Positions 47,390 to 58,464 of a DNA stretch of 64,000 nt are shown one piece after another. The translations under genes were made by a program, and so were the position numbers. How positions within the stretch are numbered: the first letter of the stretch is position 1; every line of letters begins with the position of its first letter. The notes beneath the pieces were generated by a model. That model did no database searches. It saw only the letters and a program-made list of their open reading frames with translations, and was not told where the DNA came from. This DNA comes from Boswellia sacra (Eukaryota; Streptophyta; Magnoliopsida; Sapindales; Burseraceae): assembly GCA_013180625.2 (NCBI GenBank), contig SNVD02015041.1, positions 33,293 through 97,292 on the forward strand. The letters run 5' to 3'.

Positions 47390-50300
47390 ATGGATAAGAG
47401 TTGGATTGACTTACCAAATCGATGTTGTCGAGCATATTTCACTGAGGTGGAGGGATTTCTAACTTTTGCCTTTGGCAATTTAGTGAATGACAATATAATA
47501 TTATGTCCATGTAAGAAATGTCACAATCGATATCTTATGGATAGATACATGGCAAGGGAGCATTTAATATGTAATAGGTTTTTAAGAACGTACAAGAGGT
47601 GGACCTTACATGGTGAATAATATACACCTATAGAGTCTGACCAACCTAACCAACATTTTGAGGTTGGTTGTGATTCTACAATGGGTGATGATATGGTTGG
47701 AATGATACATGAGGCCATGGGGATTCCGAATAATTATTTCGGTGAAGGTATTAGTTGTCCATTAGATAGTGAAACTGAAACATATTTAAAGCTACTTGAA
47801 CAAGCAAAGTGTCCCTTGTATCCGGGTTGTGAAAATTTTACCTCCCTTTCATTTACTATTCAACTTTTGCAACTTAAGATGTTGCACGGATGGACTGACA
47901 AATCAATGACAAAGTTACTGAAACTTTTGAAGAAGGTCTTTCCTAACCAAGTCAAAATTCCTTCTTCATATTATGAAGCACAAAAGATAACTACTGACTT
48001 GGGGTTTACGTACAAGACTTGGGATGCTTGTCCTAACAATGATATGTTGTTTAGAGACGAGTTTGCAAATTTGGATAGATGTTGCCTATGCCAAATGTCT
48101 CACTATAAAAACTTTGATGAGTTGAATGATGCATCAAATTCACATGGGAAGTAGCTGCAAAGCAAGTTAGATACTTTCCATTAAGTTCTAGGTTAAAAAG
48201 ATTATTCATGTCCTCAAAAACTACTTCTCTTACGAGATGGCATGTAGAAGATCGCATTAAAGACAGTGTTCTTAGGCATCCGGCTAATAGTCTTTGTTGG
48301 AGAACTTTTGATGAAAGAAATACAGATTTTGCTACTGATTGTCGTAATGTGAGACTTGGCTTGGCAGCTAATGGATTTAATCCTTTTAGGACTATGTCTA
48401 TAGCACATAGTACATGGCCTATTGTGTTAATGTCGTACAACTTGCCTCCTTGGTTATGTATGAAAGAAAGTTTTTTTATATTGTCTGTGCTCATTGATGG
48501 TCCCAAAGGTCCTGGGAATAAAATTGATGTCTATATGCAACCATTGATTGAGGAATTGAAAGAATTATGGAGTAAAGGTGTACTAACCTATGATGCATCA
48601 TGTCAACAAATGTTCAAGCTCCATGTAGTATTGTTGTGGACTATCAATAACTTTTTGACATATTCAAATCTATCGGGTTAGACTACAAAAGGGGAGAAAG
48701 CATGTCCTTGTTGTTTAGGAAATACGGTTTCCAACTGGTTGTCTTACAGTAGGAAATTTTGTTATATGGGTCATCGGCGATATTTACCTACTACTCATAG
48801 ATTTCGAAAGGATAGGATTTCCTTCAATGGGAGAGCTGATATGAGACCTGCTCCATCTTGGTTACCTGGTTTTTGATATAAAACAACAAGTACAAGATAC
48901 ACTAACTGAATATAAGATAGAAGATCTTCAACAAAGAATGAATAATCCCCAAAATCATGCAAACATCTGGAAGAAGAAAAGTACTTTCTTTGAACTACCA
49001 TATTAGGAGCATAACTTGATTAGACGTAATCTTGATGTCATGCATATTGAGAAGAATGTATGTGACAATATACTATGGACATTGTTTGGGGATCCTAGGA
49101 AATCAAAAGATAATTTGAAGGCTCGCTATGATTTAAACGATATGAAAATTAGAAAAGCATTGCATCATCAAGAACGAGAGGCTAACAAATTATATTTACC
49201 TCCTGCATGCTTCTCAATGACCAAAGAAAATAAAGACGTCTTTCTTAGGGTGTTGAAAAAAGTGAAGTTGCCAGATGGTTATGTATCAAATATCTCTCAT
49301 CGTGTTTACATGAAAGAGCGAAGCATTTCAGGTTTGAAAAGTGATGACAATCATCTACTGCTACAACAATTGCTTCCTCTTGCTGCTCGAAGAGCATTAC
49401 CGAAAAATGTTGTTACCACTTTGATTGAGTTGGCAAACTTTTTTAAGCAATTGTGCTCAAAAGTGAACACTGAAGAAGATTTAAATAATATTCAAGATAG
49501 AGTGGTGCTTACATTGTGTCATCTTGAGAAAATCTTCCTACCTTCATTCTTTGATATTATGGAGCATTTGCCTGTTCATCTTGCTCAGAAGGCATCATTA
49601 GCGGGACCAGTTCAATTTAGATGGACGCATCCAATTGAGAGGTACTATGAACTACCATGTTAATGTCTTTTAATTTTCATAAATTCTATATGAATTGATT
49701 TGTATTTATAAATTTCATGGGTTCTCTAGGTATTTGCTAACTCTGAAGAGATATGTGCGTAATCGTGCACATCCTGAGGCTTCTATTGCTAAAGGATACC
49801 TAATGGATAAGTGCACAAACTTTTGTTCAAGATATCTCAATGAAGTGGAAACTAAACTCAATCGAGGACCTCGGAATAAAGATGGTACCTCTGATGAAGG
49901 AGATCAATTTGAACTTGATCATATCTCTTGAGTTCAAGCACATAGATATGTGCTAGTCAATACAACTTCTATTGATCCATTTCGAGAGTAAGATATGCAT
50001 AATTTTCCTTCGTTACATCAGTTCTTTTTGCTATACAACTAAGGTACTTTTATCTCTTTTTGATATCTTCCAATGTCTTCTCGCACAGAAAGCATCTTAA
50101 TGAACTTCATAACGAAATGCCTCGTTCTTCTATTCATGAAATTCAAAAAGAGCATAACAGAAAATTCCAAGAATGGTTTCATGATCATGTAAATGCCAGA
50201 AATTTAGTTAATATTTTTGCTTATAGGGATTTTTGTTGCTAACTATATGTGTTTCCATAGGTTCACTCCTTACAAGAGACCTCAAATGTATCATTGTCTG

Positions 50301-50728
50301 AAGAAATCATCCATTTAGCTAATAGCCCTAAATGGGGTGCATGTAGCTGTAAATCTTATATTGTTAACAGCTTCAAATTTCGTACCAAGGATACAGATAA
50401 ACACAAAACCACGCAACAATCTGGTGTTATTTTGAAGGCCAACACCATGAGTTATGCTAGTGCACGAGATCAAAACCCTCTTTTCGACAGTGTAACATTT
50501 CTTGGAGTGTTAACAGATATAATTCAAATTCGATGTGTCAATGACATGACTTTCATCTTGTTCAAGTGTAATTGGGTTGATAATCGGACTGGAAAGAAGT
50601 GTTATGAGTTCAACTTCACAATGGTTAATTTTAATCATCTGTTATACAAAGATAACAGTATTGATGATGAACCTTTCATTTTAGCGGAGCAAGTTTCCTA
50701 TATTCAAGATCCTGTAGATGAAGATTGA
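47390..50728 (+). pseudogene. CACTA transposase (TNP2 type), broken
   Basis: The transposase that would bind and cut the element ends. Domains in order: transposase-associated domain (MDKSWIDLPNR to CPCKKCHN, 47390-47620), TNP2 core (MLHGWTDKSM, TWDACPNNDMLF, TSLTRWHVEDR, MQPLIEELKELW, KACPCC; 47681-48880), DUF4218 (RRNLDVMHIEKNVCDN to LPVHLAQKASLAGPVQFRW; 48960-49931) and DUF4216 (VTFLGVLTDIIQI to FKCNWVDN; 50294-50728). The intron 49642-49729 has GT-AG ends. In-frame stops occur at 47618, 48152, 48679 and 49006, and a frameshift lies near 48155-48208. Domain content is complete but the reading frame is not. Confidence 0.85.
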
Positions 50729-51212
50729 CATGTTGTTCTTAAAATGTCAACAAGAGATACATTTGATCTCAATTCCAAAAATTTATCTATTAGGAACATG
50801 GTGCCACAAGTTGAACTATATACACAACAAGAACTAGATGAAATAGGTTATTTTCATGAGGAGATGTTCAATGGGTTAGGCAAGGAGTTGAGGGAACAAC
50901 AATGACCATCATTCGTGAAGACAATGATGATCAGATGGATGGTGTGAATTGATAGTACTTTGTTTGACATGTTCTTATTGATTATGTGATTCTTTATCTC
51001 ACTTGTATTTTGGGAACATTCTTCTTTTGTCCATTTATGTGATTTCCTCTTGTCTATGTGTAACTATTATTTTTTAGAATGAAATATATAGTTTGTTCAA
51101 TTGAACTGGATCTTCATTGTAATTTTTTATTATATGCATACGTTAATTATCATGGAACTTAAGAAAAGATATTAGCATTTTATGAATTTGAATGTTTTCT
51201 GAAAAGATAACT

Positions 51213-52919
51213 ATGCCGCCAAAAAGACCAAGAGACACCTCTATAGAGAGTATAATACAACGGGAAACAAAATCTCGATGACAGTCGGCAGCGTCTTCCC
51301 AAACTGAAACGAATTATAAAGGCATGTATACTTATAGTTTTTTTAATGTCTAATTTAAATTTAAGATTGCTTAAACTCTGTTTGTTGTGTTTTTATAGAT
51401 GCGGGTGGTACATCAAGTGTCGTTAAAGGACGTGGAGTAGCTCGAACTGTTCGTGAGTGGGGCACAAGCCAGATGTTGCATATTGAGTTTAACTCTCAAT
51501 GGCAACAATAAACACAAACAAAGACAAATTAACCACCCAACTGGAATCATAGCAAAAAATGGCAACATGGCTCCATTGACTTGTCCTCGGTGGCAAAATA
51601 TGTCATCACACCTTTTGGATGCCATTTGGAAAGAAGTGAAGGTAATTTATTTTTAAGAAATTCATAGGTTACATGCATATTGAGTTGTATCTCCATTAAT
51701 CTATTATAGTTTGTTATTGAAGGATAATACAAATGTTCCTAATGAGTATAGACCTCATTTTTTACAACATATTGGGAACCTTTGGCGGGACTGGAAAGCT
51801 CGCGTGAAGAGAGACTACTATAAAAAATTCGATACGGATGAGGACCCATTAAAATTTACTCCTCCTAGAGTTCACCCAGATCAGTGACCTATTCTTGTAG
51901 CTTATTGGGGCACAGAGCAGGCTAAAGTATGTGCCTAACACCAAAAAAAATGAATATATCTCATTTTTGCTCATATCTATATTATAAGTCATAGTATAAT
52001 TGTTGTTAACATTGTTTATATATTATAGGAAGCTGCAGAGAAGAATAAGGTAAATCGAGCACAACAAGTTGCACTTCATTGAACAGGCTGCACCTCGTTT
52101 GCCCAGAAACGAGAAGAGGTAAGTTAAATTTTTTTGTATATACTTTCTACTTGTTGGTTATTAAGATCTACGTATATCTCTTTACTAGTTATATTACTTT
52201 AGTTATGTTATTTTTGTTTATTTAGATGAAAAGAAATGAAGAACAAACTAATCACATTAGTGTCTTCGTCAAGACTAGAACAAAAAGCAATGGGGAAGTA
52301 AGTGATGATGAAAGTGCAGAAATAATTGTAAGTTCTTTAATCTTTTGAACTTATATATTCATCCACTATCTATAAATTAGTTTCTACTTAATACTTTATC
52401 TTCATTAACTTGTTATTTCTTTTCATTATGTTGTAGAGTCAACTTAATGAAGGTTTGTCTCAATTTCCACAAGACCAGCAAACTCAACAAGTTAAAGAGG
52501 AGGTATTTGGCAATGTAATGGGACCTGATCATCGTGGTTATGCCCGGACATATGGTTTTGGTCCATCGCCAACTGACATTCAAGGTAGCAGCTCATCTAT
52601 ATTCACTTGAGGGAAGAGTTGGGTACTTTACAGCAAGAACATAACAACTTGAAGGAAGCAAACAGAAACTTGAATAAAGCACACAACAACTTAAAGTAGG
52701 ATCACAACAACATGAAGGTGATGTATGATGAAGTCGTTTCCTTTCTCGAGGAGAGGTTTCCAGAATTTGTAGAGCGACGTGCTACAAGACCGGTAGTTAC
52801 TTATTTTTTAAAGTTAAAAATCTAGTTTCAGTTGACTTATATTTTTAACTTATGTTTCTTTTTTTTTTTTTTTGTAAATAGGTCCTAGATGCTTCAAGTG
52901 GACACCGTAGTCGTTTCTA
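51213..52919 (+). pseudogene. Second CACTA ORF, Transposase_24-like, multi-exon and broken
   Basis: Starts MPPKRPRD. Exon-like blocks separated by T-rich introns encode CPRWQNMSSHLLDAIWKEVK (51580-51640), FLQHIGNLWRDWKARVKRDY with FTPPRVHPDQ (51757-51887), EEQTNHISVF (52230-52330) and VMGPDHRGYARTYGFGPSPT (52440-52610). This order matches the plant En/Spm Transposase_24 family, often the TNPA-like partner of TNP2. Stops after RETKSR, WQQ and PDQ show decay. Exact exon borders are not settled. Confidence 0.65.
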
Positions 52920-53209
52920 ATTTGATAGTCATGGAACAAACGACATCATAGATCGTGAATCAAACCAAGATAACAAATAGGTATATAAATGAAATCAAAC
53001 CAAGATAACAAATAGTCATGCAAATTGATTCTTGCAGGTTATTTACCAAGTTGCAAGTTGTTTACCAAGTTGTAGGTTGTTTACCAAGTTTTGTTATTCA
53101 CTTATCAAATAATTAAATTATGTGAAGTTTGTTGAACTATCTAACTGACATGTTGTTTAACTGTTTGAGACAGGTTAATTATTTTGTAAACAGTAAATAA
53201 ATATAAAAT
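52920..53209. other. CACTA 3' untranslated region
   Basis: Contains three near-identical GTTxGTTTACCAAGTT repeats (53035-53095). No ORF. Confidence 0.45.
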
Positions 53210-53376
53210 AGCAAAAGCAGTAAAGCTTAAAAAACGGCGGTTTCGCGGTCGACGCAAAAAAAAATCGACTAACTATTTACGACGGTTCCACATCAGCTCA
53301 CAACAGTTGTACAAAAATTATATAAAAACTTTTTACGACGGTTTTGTCAATTTTTTCGATGGTTTACTATTCGTCG

Positions 53377-53413
<37 letters not shown>

Positions 53414-53536
53414 GATGTCTTATAACCACCGAAAAAGGTGTGATGATTGTCGATCATGTTTTATCATTCATTTTTGCGTCGAATAAGTGAACCGCCATAA
53501 AATCGTGTGCTGTAAAAAGTCCCCTCTGCCGTAGTG
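53210..53536. repeat. CACTA right subterminal repeats and terminus
   Basis: TTTACGACGGTT occurs at 53275 and 53331, its complement within TTCGTCGTAAA at 53371. CGGCGGTTTCGCGG and AACCGCC flank. A TA run lies at 53380-53411. The terminus is the complement of CACTACGGCAGAGG. Confidence 0.75.
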
Positions 53537-53828
53537 TTACCTGCTGTTTTTTTCTTTTTTTCTCTCCGTCCGTTAGGCATTTGAAATTCTTCTCTTCTTT
53601 TAACCCCACGTGAGGTCTTCCCCAAGCTCATTAATTATCCCAGCTTTTGTCTCATTTATTTTTGTTTCCAATTAATTTTGTCTTTTCCTTATAAAGTGAA
53701 CAAGTAAGGGGTTGGACAGCTGAAATTAGAAACGGAGTTGGTCGGATCGGGCCAGCTCCTAAAAGCCCATACCTTGGGTTGTGATGGGTCACTTCTTAAT
53801 TTGATGCAGGCTTGGGCCTAGAGGCAAA
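53537..53828 (+). repeat. Dispersed repeat, copy 2, right half
   Basis: Matches 13776-13799 plus 15029-15318, resuming after the CACTA TSD. Confidence 0.7.
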
Positions 53829-56800
53829 ATATCCCTCTTTCACTTCCACTGCTTCGATTTGCCTTCTTTGTATAATTTTTAAATTGTTATAATTTGTGTT
53901 TGCATGTGAAAATGAAATATTTGTGTTTAATTACCCATCAGGCGAGTTAGTGAGCTAGTTAAAGAGTGATAGAGAGTTAATGTTAAAGGTGAAAGAAGAA
54001 GATAAGTATAATTGAGGGACATTATGGACATTTCGCGGATCGGAGGCCAGGCCATGAAAATATTTGGGCTAGGGAGCTACGATGAAAAAGCCCCTAAAAT
54101 GGCACCTTACGTTTGGTTTCTATTATTGGGCCCATTGTTTGCTCTATAAATATGCGCTCGCGTGTGTGTGTTTGTTGGGTGTGGGTCGGCCTGCTGTTTG
54201 CTCTTTTAAGCCTCTTTTGCATAGAATTTTTCTTTTGTCTGGCACGTGGGATTTCATTTTGGGTGTGTTTGGTTCGGCAGGATAAATTGTTGCTGGGATT
54301 GCAATAAATTAATTCTTGTAGGATGTGCTTGGTGCAGTTTCAGGACGGGATATGATAGGAAAAAGTGCATAAACACCGCATAAAACCAGGTGAATGATAC
54401 AATGCAGATCCATGTGTTTAGGCGGATTAGAACTTCCAGTCAAAGCTTTCAATTCATTATTTAATGAAGTATTTATTTATTAATATATTAAAATATATCA
54501 TCTTAAATAAAAAATACTAAATATTAAATTATTATCTTATCTTAAATAATTAAAATTTATATTTAAATACTTAAATTATTTAAATAAATATTTAAAGTTT
54601 AAGCTTTTGTAGTTAAGAGTGGAATTATTTAATTTGATTCATTTTTTCATTCCGTCTTAAATTAAGTAATTTCTTTCATTTATTTTTCTAATTAGGTTTA
54701 ATTCAATTTCATGAAATTTAACTCTTTTTGCTCCTATTGTATATTCATTTTAAAATTTTTTGATAATTATGTGATAAATTTCAATTAATCAATTAATAAT
54801 ATGATTAACTTTTGTTGTTTTAGGTCAGCTTGAGGTTGTCGTGGCTTAAGATATAATCACAGATTTTTTATGAAAATAATTTACTTATAAATTGTAAAAT
54901 AAGCTATAAATTATTTGGTAAATAAAATTTAAAAAAACTTGTATGCTTTTTCAAAAGCAATATATTACTAGTTTGATCACATATATTTTAATTATATTTA
55001 ATGGAATAACAATTTAACTTCTTTTAGATAATTTTTTTATTATTATTGTTTTAGATTTAAGATAATCTTAATCATTTTCTTTTTAGATCTTATATTATAT
55101 TGCTCTAAATAAAGGGTTTCGCTTTACATAGTCATTTAAAGCGAAACCCTTTATTATTTATAATTTTACAAATTAATATACAATATATCCGATATATCTA
55201 ATAAAACCCTTAATTATATACTAATTTATAATTTTACATCGTTCATTTATAATTTTATATTATTTTTATTAATAAATTAAAAGTTATTAATAGTTATTGT
55301 TTGATTTAATTAATGTTGGTCAAATACTTAATTAAAATGGGTCATATCATATGAACGCGACACTTATAATGAATGATCGCGTTTACTTGAATGCACAGAA
55401 TACCGTGTTGAGTTGAGTAATTAACAAAATATCACATTACTTTTAAAAGATTTTTTTCAAACTTAGCATTTAATAGCCAAGGGAAATCATTTAAATTCAA
55501 AGCCGTTGAGAACAATTAATATGGCAATACTTCGTCGTGCTCGCATACAAAGCAGTATGTTGATTTAATGGGATAATTACGATTAAAATCGGAATTTTGA
55601 TTTAATTTTAAATAAAAAATAATTATATATTTTTTATCAATAGTACTCTTAAAATTATCTTTAAATCATCATTTTTAGAAGTATGATTGATAAAAACAAA
55701 TAACTTTAAATGTGTGATCAATAAAATACGCATAACCATTTTCTGTTTAAAATTAAGTCAAAAAGCTCGAAAATATATATTCATATTGTCACTTTATTAA
55801 ATAGAAAGAATTGATGACCTAAAATTACTAAAAAAATTTGTAATTTATATTGTGACATAAGTTTAATATATAAAATATTAATACAAATTTATTTCTTAAA
55901 CAAATATTTTAATATTAATTTATTAAGATAGGATTGTCTTAAATATACCCTAAAAGAATATGTTAAGATCTCAAAATTTTAATGTTGTCATTTATTTCAA
56001 TCATTAATTTATATTCAAAATTATGATAAATTAATTATATTTTATAGTCAATAATTTTTTTAATAAAAATACACTTTTAGAACAAATGAAAATTCACAGA
56101 TTTTAAAAACTTATAGTTAATATAGTTATGGATACCTTCATTCAACTATAAGTTTTTAAAATTGTTTACATGTGAATGTTTTTATAATATTAGACTATAC
56201 AAGATATATAATAAGTACTAATATTTTCTATTAATAAAAATCATTAACTTAAAACTTACCATCAGAATCTAAAATAAAAAGAACACATTATTCAGATACC
56301 TACGTGTTGATGCACCGTATAATTCATTTAGATTTCAATAAAATTTAAAACTATTCACATTTCATATTAAAAAAAAAAATTAAGTCAACCGTGAACAGAG
56401 GGATTACTTGTTTTTTTTGGAAAAGGATGGGATTATTAACTCTAGACAAATAATGGGGTTACGTTAATGGTTCAAGTGATCTGTTGGTGGAGGGTTGGTT
56501 GTTTTTTTATATTTCTCAAGAATGGCATCCTTAACGTGGAAGAGTCAACAAGACCAGAGGCCCTCTTACTAAGAAGAAGAATTATGAACCACAAATAGTT
56601 ACGCACGTGAACCGCACCTTATCAAAATATCAGAACAATTAATTAAATAAATGAAAGAAAATTTGTCTTGAATTCACGATGCGTTCAGGTTATTTTGTTG
56701 CACGGACTAAGTTAAGTGTCGTCGTCATTAATATATTATTATTATGATTGTTATTTTATACGCGTGGGTGGGTCCAATCCAATCCCCTTCATTCAACTTT

Positions 56801-57600
56801 CAAGGGTGCTTTAATTGAGGGTAAACGTGGAAGCTTATTAATGAAACCAAACGTTTCGTAACAAGTTTCCCTTCTGGCGAGCGTGAACGCTGGCTAGCCT
56901 TGATTCAATAACAAGCCAATACAAAATGCATTTAATGCCTCCATTAATGAATGAGTGCGCTGCAATTTCTCCCCATGCATCCTTAACAAGTAATCCAAAC
57001 TCTTTTAATGCTCCATCTTTATTTAATTCTTGGACGTTGAAAGTCGACTCCATTCTTCTTCATTTACTATTTTTTTTTAACACTCTTATTTAAATAATAT
57101 TATATTTATAATATATTTACAATTAATATTTCTATAATTTAAATAAATAAAATTTAAAAGATATATAACTCAAGTCAATATAAAAAAATAATTATAGAAT
57201 ATAATATACTCTTTTCATTTAGACATCTTATCTTTCTTCCATTGTATTGGTCGTCAATGTTAACGTTTTCTGTAAACAACTTGTCCTGGATTATTGTCCC
57301 GTTAATTAATCTGATAATAATGAAATTTAGGATTTAATTAACTTTTAAAATATTCAATGCCGATTATTTTAGTTTTTTTCTTCGATTTTTAAGGAAAATC
57401 ATTAATGATATATAAAAGATACCCAAAACAGTACAGTAATTACCAGGGTTGCAGGGGGGTGACAGTGTCATTGAACAATGAAATGTTTAATGGCGGAGCG
57501 TCGGCGTCCCAAGTCAGCTATCATAATTAATATTTGATCTTAAATTTCTCGAAGGTGACTCTATTATATATTTACCTTCATCTCCGTTTTCTCTTTCTCT
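53829..57600. other. AT-rich intergenic region
   Basis: No supported gene. 54142-54152 has a TATA-like CTATAAATATG. 54450-56400 is strongly AT-rich. A perfect hairpin lies at 55108-55155. 56838-57053 (minus) is open for 71 codons but unrecognised. 57061-57240 is AT-rich. The last kilobase should include the promoter of the gene at 57670. Confidence 0.5.
55108..55155. repeat. Perfect 19-bp inverted repeat, 10-nt loop
   Basis: Arms AATAAAGGGTTTCGCTTTA (55108-55126) and its exact complement (55137-55155). Confidence 0.9.
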
Positions 57601-57601
57601 C

Positions 57602-57608
57602 TATAAAA
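57602..57608 (+). promoter_or_regulatory. TATA box of the zinc-ribbon gene
   Basis: TATAAAA, 62 bp before the ATG, preceded by a CT-rich patch (CTCCGTTTTCTCTTTCTCTC), a common plant core-promoter feature. Confidence 0.7.
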
Positions 57609-57669
57609 TCACGCGCTTCCGCATTTTCTTTCTGTTGCTGCAAACAATTAGTCGCTTAGTCGCTTTACA

Positions 57670-58464
57670 ATGGCAGCTGATGTTTCTTCTTATGTGAGAC
57701 ACAGGGATGAACCTTGTGGAAATTCCGAAATTTTGATTACCAAAGACTTGCTTGGAGAGTTCTCCAAGGTTTCTAACTCAGAATCCGATCGGGCTTTAAA
57801 GGTTTTTTTTTATTTTTTTATTTTTTGATTCTTCCGATTTTTTTTTTTTTTTGGTTGTGATTGATATTCAATTTCGTTAGCTTATGATCGAAATCATTTA
57901 TTTATTTATTTATGTATGATATTGCAGCCGGAGCAAGTATACCATGAGAGATGCAACTCACCAAACTCACCATTGTTATCAATATCATCATCAGAAAACC
58001 AGAAGGATCAAATTCAACACCAAGATACAGAGCCTGATGCAAATTTCCAGGACTTGAACTATCCACCATCTTCGACACCACAGATCAATCTCTTCCCGGA
58101 AGAAACTGAAACTTGCTTGGATTTGAAGCTGCAATCCTCTAGCAGTTACCAGAGTGTTTGCACCCTTGACAAGGTCAAATCTGCTCTGCAAAGAGCAGAG
58201 AAAAAGACGACCAATGCAAAGAAACGACCTTCTCCAATAAAATCATTTTCATCAACAATACCACTATCTTTCGGTTCAAATAATCCAAATCCGTCATCAT
58301 TAGGAGCAGGAGCCGGAGCAGCCATGTTTGCTGCAGGCTGTCCTGTTTGCTTGCTCTACGTTATCACGTTGAAAACAAACCCCAAGTGCCCGCGCTGCAA
58401 CTCCACTGTGCCATCTCCTCTGGCTATGAAGAAGGCCAAAATTGATCTTAATTCATCGGTTTAA
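57670..58464 (+). CDS. GIR-like zinc-ribbon protein with EAR motifs (two exons)
   Basis: Exons 57670-57801 and 57928-58464, a GT-AG intron of 126 bp, 222 residues. Exon 1 begins MAADVSSYVRHRDEP and ends in phase 0. Exon 2 carries DLNYPP (residues 86-91, a DLNxxP EAR motif) and CLDLKL (LxLxL at 108-112), a basic stretch (AEKKTTNAKKRP), an Ala/Gly-rich stretch, and a CPVC-x12-CPRC zinc ribbon (Cys 182, 185, 198, 201) within GCPVCLLYVITLKTNPKCPR. The C-terminus is IDLNSSV. The ribbon and EAR motifs match plant GIR1/GIR2-type transcriptional corepressor adaptors. GIR1 and GIR2 are about half this length, so this belongs to a longer related group. Likely nuclear, acting by recruiting TOPLESS-type corepressors (inference from EAR motifs). 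No stops or frameshifts; the only clearly intact host gene here. Confidence 0.85.

Larger units (their letters stand above)
29745..53536 (+). mobile_element. 23.8-kb CACTA (En/Spm) transposon with nested insertions
   Basis: Left end CACTACAAGAAGG, right end complementary to CACTACGGCAGAGG, with a 3-bp TSD TTA (29742-29744, 53537-53539). A paralogous empty site (TCTAGATTACCTCCTGG at about 13770) has the two flanks joined with one TTA. It contains a TNP2-type transposase and a Transposase_24-like ORF, both plus strand and both broken. It also has a tandem array, an LRR-kinase exon and two gypsy insertions totalling about 9.3 kb. The original element would have been about 14.5 kb, normal for an autonomous CACTA. 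Confidence 0.88.

Noticed and set aside
56838..57053. 71-codon minus-strand ORF upstream of the zinc-ribbon gene
   Set aside because: It has an ordinary composition but no recognisable domain and no splice or promoter evidence; left as intergenic.
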